From Muribaculaceae bacterium (GTDB taxonomy: Bacteria; Bacteroidota; Bacteroidia; Bacteroidales; Muribaculaceae): a stretch of DNA of 64,000 nt. Below the pieces are notes generated by a model, which saw only the letters and a program-made list of their open reading frames with translations, had not been told where the DNA came from and ran no database searches. Positions 24,300 through 32,615 of the stretch are shown piece after piece; position 1 is the first letter of the stretch; every line of letters starts with the position of its first letter. The stretch is taken from the NCBI GenBank assembly GCA_017405965.1, contig JAFQZK010000015.1, positions 124,001-188,000 of the forward strand, read 5' to 3'. Made by a program: the position numbers and the translations under genes.

Positions 24300-25376
24300 C
24301 TAGAACTTGGTGATGCCCATGATCTCGCGCACGTCGGCCAGCGTCTTGCCGGCACGGGCGCGGGCACGCTCGGCACCCATCTCGAGGACACGATGCAGAT
24401 AGGCACTGTCGTTCTCGATGTCGAGGATGCGCTCGCGGATGGGCGTGGTCATTGCCACGATATCCTCGGCAATCTCCTTCTTGAGGTCGCCGTAACGGAT
24501 AGAGCAGTTGTTGTAGGCCTCGGTGAAGAACTCCACCTTGTCGGGGGTACCGACGAGTTTCAGGATCGTGAACAGGTTCTGAACAGGCTCAGCCATAGGC
24601 ATATTGGGCTCGGTGGGGCCGCCGTCGGTCACGGCGCGCATCACCTTCTTGCGGATGGTCTTCTCGTCATCCACCAGATAGATGCAGTTGCCCTCGCTCT
24701 TGCCCATCTTGCCGCTGCCGTCCAGGCCGGGCACCTTGACGGGTGCGCTGCCGAAGTTGAAGTTCTGCGGCTCGTTGAAATATTCGGTCTTGTAGAACGA
24801 GTTGAAGCGGCGTGCGAAACGGCGCGTCAACTCCAAGTGCTGCTCCTGATCCTTGCCCACGGGCACGAAGTCGGCGCGCTGGATGAGGATGTCCACAGCC
24901 ATGAGAGTGGGGTAGGTTAACAGACCGGCGTTCACGCGCTTGTTGGTGCTGGCACCGATGATTTCCTTGGCCACGTCCTCGTCGTCATCGCCCTGGGTGG
25001 GGGCGGTAATGCCGAGCGCCTTGCGGGCCTTATCCTTAAAGGCGGCGGTGCGCATCAGTTCGCCGATGCCCACGTGCATGTTGAGCAGCAGGTACATCTC
25101 GCTCACCTCGGGGATATCGCTCTGAACAAAGATGGTCGATTTCTCAGGGTCCAATCCTGCGGCGAGGTACTCGGCAAGGATGTGACGCACGTTGGTGTGC
25201 AGTTCCTTGGGGTCAGGGTTGGTCGTGAGGGCGTGCAGGTCGGCGATGAAGTAGTAACTGTCATACTTGCCCTCGTTCTGCATCTTTACAAAGTTACTCA
25301 ATGCGCCCAGGTAGTTACCCAAGTGCAACTGTCCAGTGGGGCGGATTCCGCTTAAAACAATCTTCTTGTTATCCAT
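24300..25376 (-). CDS. trpS: Tryptophanyl-tRNA synthetase
   Basis: 358 residues, cytoplasmic class I synthetase that charges tRNA-Trp. The HIGH-like motif is in SGIRPTGQLHLGNYLGAL and the KMSKS-like motif in SGKMGKSEGNCIYL. The Trp-binding region (YPTLMAVDILIQRADFVPVGKDQEQHLELTR) is intact. An acidic insertion, TQGDDDEDVAKEI, lies in the middle. The start MDNKKIVLSG follows a TACCTTTG promoter box. Expression is probably constitutive; no T-box or leader peptide is seen. Confidence 0.96.
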   Translation of the reverse strand: MDNKKIVLSGIRPTGQLHLGNYLGALSNFVKMQNEGKYDSYYFIADLHALTTNPDPKELHTNVRHILAEYLAAGLDPEKSTIFVQSDIPEVSEMYLLLNMHVGIGELMRTAAFKDKARKALGITAPTQGDDDEDVAKEIIGASTNKRVNAGLLTYPTLMAVDILIQRADFVPVGKDQEQHLELTRRFARRFNSFYKTEYFNEPQNFNFGSAPVKVPGLDGSGKMGKSEGNCIYLVDDEKTIRKKVMRAVTDGGPTEPNMPMAEPVQNLFTILKLVGTPDKVEFFTEAYNNCSIRYGDLKKEIAEDIVAMTTPIRERILDIENDSAYLHRVLEMGAERARARAGKTLADVREIMGITKF

Positions 25377-25411
25377 ATTCTGATTTTTTGTATTTTTAAT
25401 TTTAATGGCTG

Positions 25412-25419
25412 CAAAGGTA
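25412..25419 (-). promoter_or_regulatory. -7 box TACCTTTG of trpS
   Basis: A consensus -7 box on the minus strand, about 36 bases before the trpS ATG. The -33 half falls in TTAG-rich DNA and is not recognisable. Confidence 0.55.
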
Positions 25420-25484
25420 CGAAATAGTTTTTAGTTTCTAGTCCCTAGTCCCCAGTTTTTAGTCAGCAGCTCCCTTTTAACGCC

Positions 25485-26291
25485 TCATTCTACCAAGTCG
25501 AGCAGGGCACCGGCGATGCCGGGACATGCCGCCAGAATGCAGATACCGTGGTCCTCACGGTAACGCTTGACGAAGGCTCCAGCCTCGAGGGCGATGAGTT
25601 CGCCGGCGCAGGCATCCCACTCCTTGAGATTGAGTTCCCAGTAGCCGTCGAGCCATCCTGCTGCGACATAGCACATATCCATGGCCGCTGAGCCCAGGCG
25701 CCTGACTCCCCTCACCCGAGGCATCACACGGCCCAAGGTATCAAAGTTGTTGTCGGAGTTGGTCGCCTTATCGTAGGGGAAACCTGTGGAAATGACGGCG
25801 CGCTGCAGCTCGGTAGTTGCCTTGGCCTGCAAGCGCCCATAAGGGCCATAAGCGCCCTTGCCCTTGAGAGCCCAGAACTCCTCGTCGAGTTTTGGAGCAT
25901 ATACATAACCGAACCGTGTCTCTCCATCCACTTTCAACCCGATGGATATACAGTGGGTAGTAATGCCAGCACTGTAGTTCACTGTGCCGTCCAGCGGGTC
26001 GATGACCCACTGGAAGCGGGCTTGCCGATGGTCATCCCCACTCTCCTCGCTCAAGATGGCATGGTCAGGGAACCTGGCGTGAATAGTGTCTATGATGATA
26101 CGCTCGCTGCCCTTGTCGGCCTCGGTCACGATGTCAAATGCGTTGCCCTTGTCCTCGATGTCAAGGTCACGGCGACGAAAGTGGTGCTTTAGCACCTCGC
26201 CCGCCTCGTGCGCCATCTGCCGGGCCGTTGTCAGCCATAGTTGCTCCTCAGGCGATAATTCGCCCGGTCGTGTTTTTTCATTCTTTTCCAT
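25485..26291 (-). CDS. Inositol monophosphatase family protein
   Basis: 268 residues, cytoplasmic. The metal-binding motifs of the family are all present: AFDIVTEADKGSE, ILSEESG, WVIDPLDGTVNY and the C-terminal EWDACAGELIALEAGA. These enzymes remove phosphate from inositol phosphates or similar small molecules such as 3'-phosphoadenosine phosphates; the substrate here is open. It is preceded by the Lrp gene on the same strand, but a terminator lies between them. It is probably transcribed alone. Confidence 0.9.
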   Translation of the reverse strand: MEKNEKTRPGELSPEEQLWLTTARQMAHEAGEVLKHHFRRRDLDIEDKGNAFDIVTEADKGSERIIIDTIHARFPDHAILSEESGDDHRQARFQWVIDPLDGTVNYSAGITTHCISIGLKVDGETRFGYVYAPKLDEEFWALKGKGAYGPYGRLQAKATTELQRAVISTGFPYDKATNSDNNFDTLGRVMPRVRGVRRLGSAAMDMCYVAAGWLDGYWELNLKEWDACAGELIALEAGAFVKRYREDHGICILAACPGIAGALLDLVE

Positions 26292-26336
26292 AATAATCTT
26301 TTTTACCTGTGTTTGAAACCTGTGTATTATTAATAA

Positions 26337-26361
26337 GAAGGGAGCGATTATCGCTCCCTTC
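26337..26361 (-). terminator. Terminator after the Lrp gene
   Basis: GAAGGGAGCGA and TCGCTCCCTTC pair perfectly over the loop TTA. Read on the minus strand, the hairpin is followed by TTATTAAT. Confidence 0.75.
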
Positions 26362-26373
26362 CATGAAATCTTG

Positions 26374-26853
26374 TCATTCTTTCACCTCTTCGCCATCAGG
26401 GTCGATGGGGATTTGGCGTTTGAATACCTCCTTGAAGGTGATGAGCGTCTCGCTGCGTCCCAGGCCCATCTTCATGAAGCGGTCATGGATAACTTGCAGC
26501 AGGTGGTCGTTGTTCTGGGCATAGAGCTTGATGAACAAGTCATATTTGCCTGTAGTGAAGTAGCACTCAACAACCTCGGGGACTGTCTTGAGCCTGGCCA
26601 CCACCTCGTCAAACTTGGAAGGATCGTTGAGGAAGAAACCGATGTAGGCACAGGTCTGATAGCCCACCGATGCTGGGTCAATCAACGAGATGGAGCCGCG
26701 GATGACTCCCATGTTGTAGAGTTTCTGGATACGCTGGTGAATAGCCGCACCCGACACATTGCAGGCACGTGCGATTTCCAGATAGGGCTTGCGCGCATTC
26801 AGCGACAGCATTTTCAAGATTTTGTAATCGAGTGAATCAAGTTTTGTTGCCAT
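26374..26853 (-). CDS. Lrp/AsnC family transcriptional regulator
   Basis: 159 residues. The N-terminal winged helix (LDSLDYKILKMLSLNARKPYLEIARACNVSGAAIHQRIQKL) binds DNA. The C-terminal RAM domain (from about 65) binds amino acids and forms oligomers. These feast/famine regulators sense amino acids and control their metabolism. The gene has its own promoter and terminator, and the neighbours do not tell the regulon. Autoregulation is usual in the family. Confidence 0.92.
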   Translation of the reverse strand: MATKLDSLDYKILKMLSLNARKPYLEIARACNVSGAAIHQRIQKLYNMGVIRGSISLIDPASVGYQTCAYIGFFLNDPSKFDEVVARLKTVPEVVECYFTTGKYDLFIKLYAQNNDHLLQVIHDRFMKMGLGRSETLITFKEVFKRQIPIDPDGEEVKE

Positions 26854-26956
26854 AATTTATAGTTTTAATGTGTATGCTTAAAATACAGAACACGTTAGTT
26901 ATTCTAGAGGGTCGTAATGTGAATACTGAAAAACACGTTTCACAATAGCGACGCCA

Positions 26957-26991
26957 CAAAGATACAACAAATTTCTTTAAAAGTTGACAAA
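26957..26991 (-). promoter_or_regulatory. Promoter region of the Lrp gene
   Basis: TATCTTTG (26964-26957, minus strand) matches the -7 box. A TTTG lies 23 bases upstream, slightly beyond the usual spacing. The leader to the ATG would be about 100 bases, long enough for operator sites. Confidence 0.5.
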
Positions 26992-27130
26992 TTATAAGAT
27001 TTTTTTAAAAAAAACTTTACATCTTGCATCATTTAGACTTACTGAGCATCCAAAAAACACTATTTTTCCCCCTTATTTTCCGATTTAATATATTGTTGGT
27101 GCCCGTGGTATTACGAATAAATAAAAGAGA

Positions 27131-27331
27131 TTTTTGTTTGTCTTTTCACTTGGCTTGCACTACCGTTGACCTTCGGTCGAAGGTAGGCTTCGCCTCAACA
27201 ATGCTCAAATAAATTTGGCATTGTCTTCGGCTTGCACTACTTTGACCTTCGGTCTAAAGTAGGCTGCGCCTCGGGAAAGCAAACAAAAACTCGTTTTTGT
27301 TTGTCTTTCCACTCAGCTTGCACTACCTTTG
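27131..27331. repeat. Nested palindromic repeat cluster
   Basis: Three related units (27131-27200, 27219-27276, 27293-27331) share GGCTTGCACTAC. The first two contain a stem closing on a TTCG loop (GACC-TTCG-GTC) and then GTAGGCT..GCGCCTC. A separate hairpin, ACAATGC/GCATTGT, lies between units 1 and 2. Another, GGAAAGCAAACAAAAA with loop CTCG, lies between units 2 and 3. The third unit supplies the prmC promoter. No gene is present in 26854-27335. Confidence 0.65.
27300..27331 (+). promoter_or_regulatory. Promoter of prmC, leaving almost no leader
   Basis: TTTG (27300-27303), 20 bases, TACCTTTG (27324-27331): a full consensus match. The ATG of prmC begins only five bases after the -7 box, so the transcript should begin at or very near the start codon. 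Confidence 0.7.
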
Positions 27332-27335
27332 TGGC

Positions 27336-28178
27336 ATGATACTTAAGGAAGCCATAGAACAACTCAAGAATGGGCTCAACGGCGTGGTGGAGCCCCGCGA
27401 AGCACAGGCGATCATACGCATCGTGTGTGAAGATGTTTTTAACTACGACCAGGTGGATGTGTCGTTGCGTCAGGACAGCGAATTGCCTGAATTTGCACCT
27501 CGGCGCATCGCCGACATCATCTCGCGTTTGCGCCAGGCAGAGCCGCTGCAATACATTGTGGGCTTTGCGCGATTCCATGGCCACAAGTTCAAGGTGACGC
27601 CCTCGGTGCTCATTCCGCGTCCCGAGACCGAGCAACTCGTTGACCTGATCATCGACGAGAATCAGGGCAGCGACCTGCGTGTCCTCGACATGGGCACCGG
27701 CAGCGGTTGCATCGCCATCTCGCTGGCCAGGGCACTGAAGTTCGCCCAAGTCGATGCCCTGGATGTGTCGCGCGATGCCCTCGTTGTGGCTCGCGAGAAT
27801 GCTGCTGAACTCAAGGTGAAAGTGCGCTTCTTTGAGAGCGATATGCTCTTGCCACAGCCTGCAGCCCGCTACGATATCATCGTGAGCAACCCGCCCTATG
27901 TGTGCTGGAGCGAGCGCGAAGCCATGGAGCGCAATGTCAAGGATTATGAGCCGGGACAGGCCTTGTTCGTGCCCGACAACGACCCGTTGTTGTTCTATAA
28001 GGCGATAGCCCCTTACGCAGCTCAATCGCTGGAGCGTGGCGGCCGTCTGTATCTTGAAATCAATCAGCGCTTTGGAGCCGAGGTCAAGCAGTTGCTTGAG
28101 GACGCCGGCTTTGATGAGGTGCGCATTCTCGAGGACAGCTTCGGCAACACACGCTTTGCCGCAGCCATCAGGCTTTAA
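27336..28178 (+). CDS. prmC: Release factor glutamine methyltransferase
   Basis: 280 residues. PrmC methylates the Gln of the GGQ motif in peptide release factors. The SAM-binding motif is VLDMGTGSGCIAISLA and the catalytic signature NPPY is in IIVSNPPYVCWSEREAM. The N-terminal helical domain contacts the release factor. The start at 27336 (MILKEAIEQL) is chosen over an upstream in-frame codon that lies within the promoter. ribD follows after about 40 bases and is probably co-transcribed. Confidence 0.93.
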   Translation: MILKEAIEQLKNGLNGVVEPREAQAIIRIVCEDVFNYDQVDVSLRQDSELPEFAPRRIADIISRLRQAEPLQYIVGFARFHGHKFKVTPSVLIPRPETEQLVDLIIDENQGSDLRVLDMGTGSGCIAISLARALKFAQVDALDVSRDALVVARENAAELKVKVRFFESDMLLPQPAARYDIIVSNPPYVCWSEREAMERNVKDYEPGQALFVPDNDPLLFYKAIAPYAAQSLERGGRLYLEINQRFGAEVKQLLEDAGFDEVRILEDSFGNTRFAAAIRL

Positions 28179-28217
28179 CTACCTTAGGGTCCTTAAGGTC
28201 CCAACAGCTGAGAGCTA

Positions 28218-29252
28218 ATGATGATCGACGAGAAATACATGCGCCGCGCGTTGCAGTTGGCCCGTCTGGGAGCAGGGCACACCGCGCCCAATCCCATGGT
28301 GGGCGCGGTGATTGTGGGTCCCGACGGGAGCATCATCGGCGAGGGATGGCACCGCCGGTGCGGTGAGGGCCATGCCGAAGTCAATGCCGTGGCCTCGGTG
28401 AAAGATGACAACCTATTGAAAAACAGCACTATATATGTCACGCTGGAACCTTGCTCCCACTATGGAAAGACACCGCCGTGTGCCCGCATGATTATCGAGC
28501 GGGGCATCCCCCGTGTGGTGGTGGGTTGTCTTGACCCCTTTGTCAAGGTGGCCGGACGCGGGGTGGAAATGCTACGCGAGGCTGGCGTTGAGGTGGTTAC
28601 GGGTGTACTGGAACAAGAATGTCGTGAACTGAACCGCCGATTCATGACGGCTCACACCGCTGGGCGTCCATGGGTGCAACTCAAGTGGGCTCAGACCGCC
28701 GACGGTTATATCGCCCTGCCGCCTGAAGCCGGCGAGAATCCCCTGCACATGTCCACCCCCGTGACGATGAAGCTGATGCACCGTCAACGTTCGCTGTGCG
28801 ATGCCATCGTCGTGGGAGCGGCCACCGCACGCATCGACAATCCGTCGCTCACCACCCGCTACTGGCCCGGCAAGTCTCCGCTACGGGTCGTCCTGTCGCG
28901 TCAATTGTCGTTATCCGGCAATCTCAATTTGCTGACCGACGGACTTCCCACAATCGTCTATAACTCAGTGAAAAACGAAACTTGTGGTGTCGTTGAGTAT
29001 GTCAAGATTGATTCTGATGACCCCCAGTCGTGGCTTGAGGACTTGTACCGCCGTGGAGTGACCAGTGTCATGGTCGAGGGTGGATTGCGCGTTCTGGAAA
29101 GCCTTTTAGCCGCAGCCGCTTGGGATGAAGCGCGCATCGAGGTCAGTCCTCGACAAGTGGGGCAGGGTGTCAAAGCCCCGATCATCGATGGCCACCCCAC
29201 GGCTCGCCATGAGATCGATGGCAACACCATCATTTACCTTCGACCCCGATAA
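28218..29252 (+). CDS. ribD: Bifunctional riboflavin deaminase-reductase
   Basis: 344 residues. RibD carries out two steps of riboflavin synthesis: deamination of the pyrimidine and reduction of its ribose. The N-terminal deaminase domain (about 1-145) has the zinc motifs GHAEVNAV and PCSHYGKTPPC. The C-terminal reductase domain (from about 150) includes RPWVQLKWAQTADGYIALP and VMVEGGLRVLESLL. Two adjacent ATGs begin the frame (28218, 28221). Other rib genes are not in the window, and no FMN riboswitch is visible before the prmC-ribD unit. Confidence 0.94.
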   Translation: MMIDEKYMRRALQLARLGAGHTAPNPMVGAVIVGPDGSIIGEGWHRRCGEGHAEVNAVASVKDDNLLKNSTIYVTLEPCSHYGKTPPCARMIIERGIPRVVVGCLDPFVKVAGRGVEMLREAGVEVVTGVLEQECRELNRRFMTAHTAGRPWVQLKWAQTADGYIALPPEAGENPLHMSTPVTMKLMHRQRSLCDAIVVGAATARIDNPSLTTRYWPGKSPLRVVLSRQLSLSGNLNLLTDGLPTIVYNSVKNETCGVVEYVKIDSDDPQSWLEDLYRRGVTSVMVEGGLRVLESLLAAAAWDEARIEVSPRQVGQGVKAPIIDGHPTARHEIDGNTIIYLRPR

Positions 29253-29686
29253 AGCGTAACCCTTGCCGCCCACGCTATTCCGTCAAGGCTATCCCCCCAA
29301 GCTGCGTCAGCCAATCCGTTCAATCCCCATAATCCGCCGACAATAAAAGGAAGTGGATACCTGAAAAGGCAGTTCAGGTTGTCTAAAAAAACTACGCGTC
29401 TTCGCGCCTTGGTGTGGGGCAAGTCGCGCGGATGCCTGCTATATAGTCTTGGCGTGTGGCAAGCTGAATATTTACAAAAGACCATTGTTGACGTTAAAAA
29501 GGTGTAAAAAACCGCGTTTTACCGTTTATTATATTTAACGGGTGTGTCCCGAGTGCCCGTGAAGTAGTATCTTTACGCCCCAAAATGACGGTCTTTCTCA
29601 TTATTTATAGGGAAAATTGAGAAGGGTACCCAATTTTTTTATAATTTTGCCGTTTGTTATACTGCAGAAGAACATTAAAAACGATA
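29253..29686. other. Intergenic region with decayed-looking sequence
   Basis: About 430 bases without a credible gene. It holds short imperfect repeats such as CAATCCG/TAATCCG near 29311-29340 and a CGCGTCTTCGCGCCTT stretch near 29395-29410. Two -7-like boxes are present, TATCTTTA (29567-29574) and TAATTTTG (29642-29649). The latter is the better candidate promoter for the DUF6242 gene. Confidence 0.45.
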
Positions 29687-31165
29687 ATGATAAAACGAAC
29701 ATCGCTATATTCAATATTTACGGTAGTAGTCATGCTGTCGTCGTTATCACTGTTGACCTCGTGCAACGATAAGAAGGACGACAACGATGTTTACTCCTAC
29801 AGCACCAGCACCGAAACAACCCTGGTCAAGGCCTTTGGCCTGCAAGCCGACAATAGTGTGTTGGCCAACCTGGACTCGGTGCACTTCACGATCGATTACG
29901 ACAACGGTTTGATCTATAACGCCGACTCGCTGCCCGTGGGTACCGACATCAGTGCCTTGAAGGTGTCGGTTGAGTTCCTGAACACCGTGAACTCGGCGGT
30001 ATTCACTATCTCGGACGCCACTGTGCAGGCCGACACGACCATCAACTACACCACGTCGATGACCAAGAGCATCGACTTCACCGGTAAGACGATATTGAAA
30101 GTAACCTCGGCCGACCAAACCCGTACCAAGGATTATGAAGTCAAGGTGCTGGTTCACAAGTTCAACCCCGATTCTCTGGTGTGGAATGAATCGTGGCGCC
30201 GTGACCTGCCGGGATACAGGCACAGTGCCATCGGCCACAAGGCCGTGCAGCAGGGCGATGTTTACCGTATCATGGTCTATAACGGTGTGGAGTGCAATAT
30301 CTGGACTGCACAATCGATTACTCAGGCCACTTGGGAGAAACAGACGGTTGTGTTGCCGTTCACTCCCCAGGTTCCCTCATTGACGGCCACCGAACACGAT
30401 TTGTATGTGCTGGCCGACGACGGCACGCTCTATACCTCGCCCGACGGCTTGTCATGGACGTCATGTGGCGTGAACTGGTACAGCCTGTTGGGTTCCTACG
30501 AGGATCGTTTGCTGGGCATCATTTCCAGCGACGGCACCTATTACCACGACGAGTATCCCCGTAGCGTGGGCTTCACTGCCCAGGTTGTCGAGGAAGGTTT
30601 CCCTGTAAGCCACTCGTCGGGCATGATCGAGACCGACAACAGCTGGACCACTTCCCAGCAAGCCATGCTGGTGGGTGGCATCGACAGCGAGGGCAAGGTG
30701 ATTGCCGACGTGTGGGGCTATGACGGCTCGCGTTGGGGCAAAATCAACAATAACAACAGCACCCTGCCTGCCCTGAGTGATGCAACCCTGTTCCCCTACT
30801 ATACCTACAAGGCCGCGAGCGGCGTTCGCCGTTACAACAAGCAGGAGACGTGGTATGTCATGGGTGGACGCCTTGCCGACGGCACGCTCAACAGCAATAT
30901 CTATCTGTCCGATACCCAGGGTATCACTTGGACCAAGGGCGATTCCACGATGGCCCAGCCTGCTTTCATGCCCAAGTTCTACGGAGCACAGGCATTTGTG
31001 AGCAGCGAGACACTCACTGCCGGTCCCCGTCGGGTTTCGACCGCGGTAACGACTTGGGATTGTCCCTTCATCTATTTGTTCGGCGGCTATAACGAGCAGG
31101 GCAACTTGCTGCCCTACGTGTGGCGTGGAGTGTACAACCGCATGACCAATTATCCTGTTTATTGA
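29687..31165 (+). CDS. DUF6242 lipoprotein
   Basis: 492 residues. A lipoprotein signal ends in LLTSCNDKK (lipidated Cys26), and the acidic residues after the Cys suggest export to the cell surface. An Ig-like domain follows (about 40-165, with TVNSAVFTISDATV and TRTKDYEVKV). The rest is a propeller-like part with kelch-type repeats (for example WYVMGGRLADGTLNSNIYLS). This is the DUF6242 family. Its role is unknown. It lies directly before porG-uppS-bamA with an 8-base gap, so it is probably the first gene of that envelope-assembly operon. Confidence 0.82.
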   Translation: MIKRTSLYSIFTVVVMLSSLSLLTSCNDKKDDNDVYSYSTSTETTLVKAFGLQADNSVLANLDSVHFTIDYDNGLIYNADSLPVGTDISALKVSVEFLNTVNSAVFTISDATVQADTTINYTTSMTKSIDFTGKTILKVTSADQTRTKDYEVKVLVHKFNPDSLVWNESWRRDLPGYRHSAIGHKAVQQGDVYRIMVYNGVECNIWTAQSITQATWEKQTVVLPFTPQVPSLTATEHDLYVLADDGTLYTSPDGLSWTSCGVNWYSLLGSYEDRLLGIISSDGTYYHDEYPRSVGFTAQVVEEGFPVSHSSGMIETDNSWTTSQQAMLVGGIDSEGKVIADVWGYDGSRWGKINNNNSTLPALSDATLFPYYTYKAASGVRRYNKQETWYVMGGRLADGTLNSNIYLSDTQGITWTKGDSTMAQPAFMPKFYGAQAFVSSETLTAGPRRVSTAVTTWDCPFIYLFGGYNEQGNLLPYVWRGVYNRMTNYPVY

Positions 31166-31172
31166 TCTCCGG

Positions 31173-31841
31173 ATGAAGAAAACATTGTTCATAACGCTGC
31201 TCATGTTGCTCGCCGTGGTTCCTGCCGTGGCGCAGCAATATAAGTATGAAGTGGGTCCCGCTTTGGGTATGACAGGATACTTGGGCGAGAGTAATAACGG
31301 CAATCTGTTCAAGCACCCGAGTTTCACCGTTGGCGGTATTTTCCGTTACAACCACAACAGCCGTTGGGCTTTCAAGGCCAACCTTAACTATGCCAACCTG
31401 CGTGGCGACAGCATGTACGATGAGTCCTGGTATCCCGATGGCGCCAACTACAAGTTCACGTCAAACCTCATAGACGTAGGTTTCACCGCCGAGTTCAATT
31501 TCCTGAACTACGGACGTGGCCCCGCTTACAAGAAATATAAGCCTATTTCGCCCTATATGGTGGCTGGCGTGGGCTTTGTGTTCGCCATGTGCGACGGGCA
31601 CAACCAGGCCTCGTTCACCATCCCCCTGGGCATCGGTGTGAAATACAAACTCAAGGAGAAAGTCAATCTGGGGTTTGAGTTCACCATGCGCAAGGAGTTC
31701 AGTGACCGCATCGATGGTTACAGTGACTTGTTCGATATCAAGCACTCATTTGCCAAGAACACCGATTGGTACTCGTTCGCCATGTTCACGGCGTCGTTCG
31801 AGTTCGGCAAGCGTTGTATTAAGTGTAATTATATAGAATAA
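31173..31841 (+). CDS. porG: PorG-like outer membrane protein (DUF6089)
   Basis: 222 residues with a signal peptide (about 1-21, ending VPAVAQ). Alternating strands form a small beta-barrel: YEVGPALGMTGYLGES is the start typical of DUF6089, and the last strand is FAMFTASFEFGKRC. PorG of Porphyromonas gingivalis is a T9SS outer-membrane component. There too the gene precedes uppS and bamA, and this synteny supports the assignment. The gene abuts uppS without a gap, so the operon includes DUF6242, porG, uppS, bamA and two skp genes. Confidence 0.82.
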   Translation: MKKTLFITLLMLLAVVPAVAQQYKYEVGPALGMTGYLGESNNGNLFKHPSFTVGGIFRYNHNSRWAFKANLNYANLRGDSMYDESWYPDGANYKFTSNLIDVGFTAEFNFLNYGRGPAYKKYKPISPYMVAGVGFVFAMCDGHNQASFTIPLGIGVKYKLKEKVNLGFEFTMRKEFSDRIDGYSDLFDIKHSFAKNTDWYSFAMFTASFEFGKRCIKCNYIE

Positions 31842-32615
31842 ATGGCCATGTCATCACTCAGCGATAAAATACAGCAACTGGATCAACAGCGTATTCCCAG
31901 CCATGTCGCCATCATCATGGACGGCAACGGCCGTTGGGCCAAACAACATGGTCAGGAACGCAGTTTCGGCCACGAGAACGGTGTCTCGACGGTTCGTCAA
32001 GTGACCGAGATCGCGAGCGAGGTGGGTGTCAAATTCCTGACGCTCTACACTTTCTCGACCGAGAATTGGGATCGTCCTCAAGACGAGGTGGATGCCTTGA
32101 TGAACCTCATCGTGGTAAGCATCGAGCAACAGACCCCCGACTTGATTAAGAATAACGTGAGGCTCACGACCATCGGCGACATGAACCGCATGCCCGAATT
32201 CGCCGCCAACCGCCTGCGCAAGTGCATGCAGGATACAGGCCACTGCACCGGACTGGTGCTGTGTCTGGCATTGAGCTACTCGTCACGTTGGGAGATTGTC
32301 GAGGCTTGCCGTCGTCTGGCCCGTGAGGCGGTTGCCGGCAAACTGAACCCCGACGAGATCGATGACGCAATGTTGTCGGCGCGGCTCGCCACCGCCGATA
32401 TGCCCGACCCCGATCTGCTCATCCGCACCGGTGGCGACCTGCGTGTGAGCAACTATCTGCTGTGGCAGATAGCCTATAGCGAACTCTACTTCACTTCTAA
32501 ATATTGGCCCGATTTTACCAAGGAAGACTTTGTCGAGGCGATAGCCGACTTCCAGGCCCGTGAGCGCCGCTACGGTAAAACGAGCGAACAGGTAAATCAA
32601 GATAATGAAGAGTAA
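31842..32615 (+). CDS. uppS: Isoprenyl (undecaprenyl diphosphate) synthase
   Basis: 257 residues, cytoplasmic cis-prenyltransferase that makes the lipid carrier for peptidoglycan and polysaccharide. The catalytic Asp is in IIMDGNGRWAKQHG, and substrate-binding motifs are LYTFSTENWDRP and DLLIRTGGDLRVSNYLLWQ. The end FQARERRYGK is typical. It starts on the base after the porG stop; a second Met two codons in (31848) is possible. Its 3' end overlaps the bamA start by 11 bases, so translation is probably coupled. Confidence 0.95.
   Translation: MAMSSLSDKIQQLDQQRIPSHVAIIMDGNGRWAKQHGQERSFGHENGVSTVRQVTEIASEVGVKFLTLYTFSTENWDRPQDEVDALMNLIVVSIEQQTPDLIKNNVRLTTIGDMNRMPEFAANRLRKCMQDTGHCTGLVLCLALSYSSRWEIVEACRRLAREAVAGKLNPDEIDDAMLSARLATADMPDPDLLIRTGGDLRVSNYLLWQIAYSELYFTSKYWPDFTKEDFVEAIADFQARERRYGKTSEQVNQDNEE

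Noticed and set aside
27131-27331. A CRISPR array or small-RNA cluster in the repeat region
   Set aside because: The units differ in length and content, are not regularly spaced, and no cas gene is nearby. They fit palindromic repeats.
29234-29485. 83-codon minus-strand frame after ribD
   Set aside because: It overlaps the ribD end and has neither a ribosome site nor a recognisable motif. I treat the region as non-coding.
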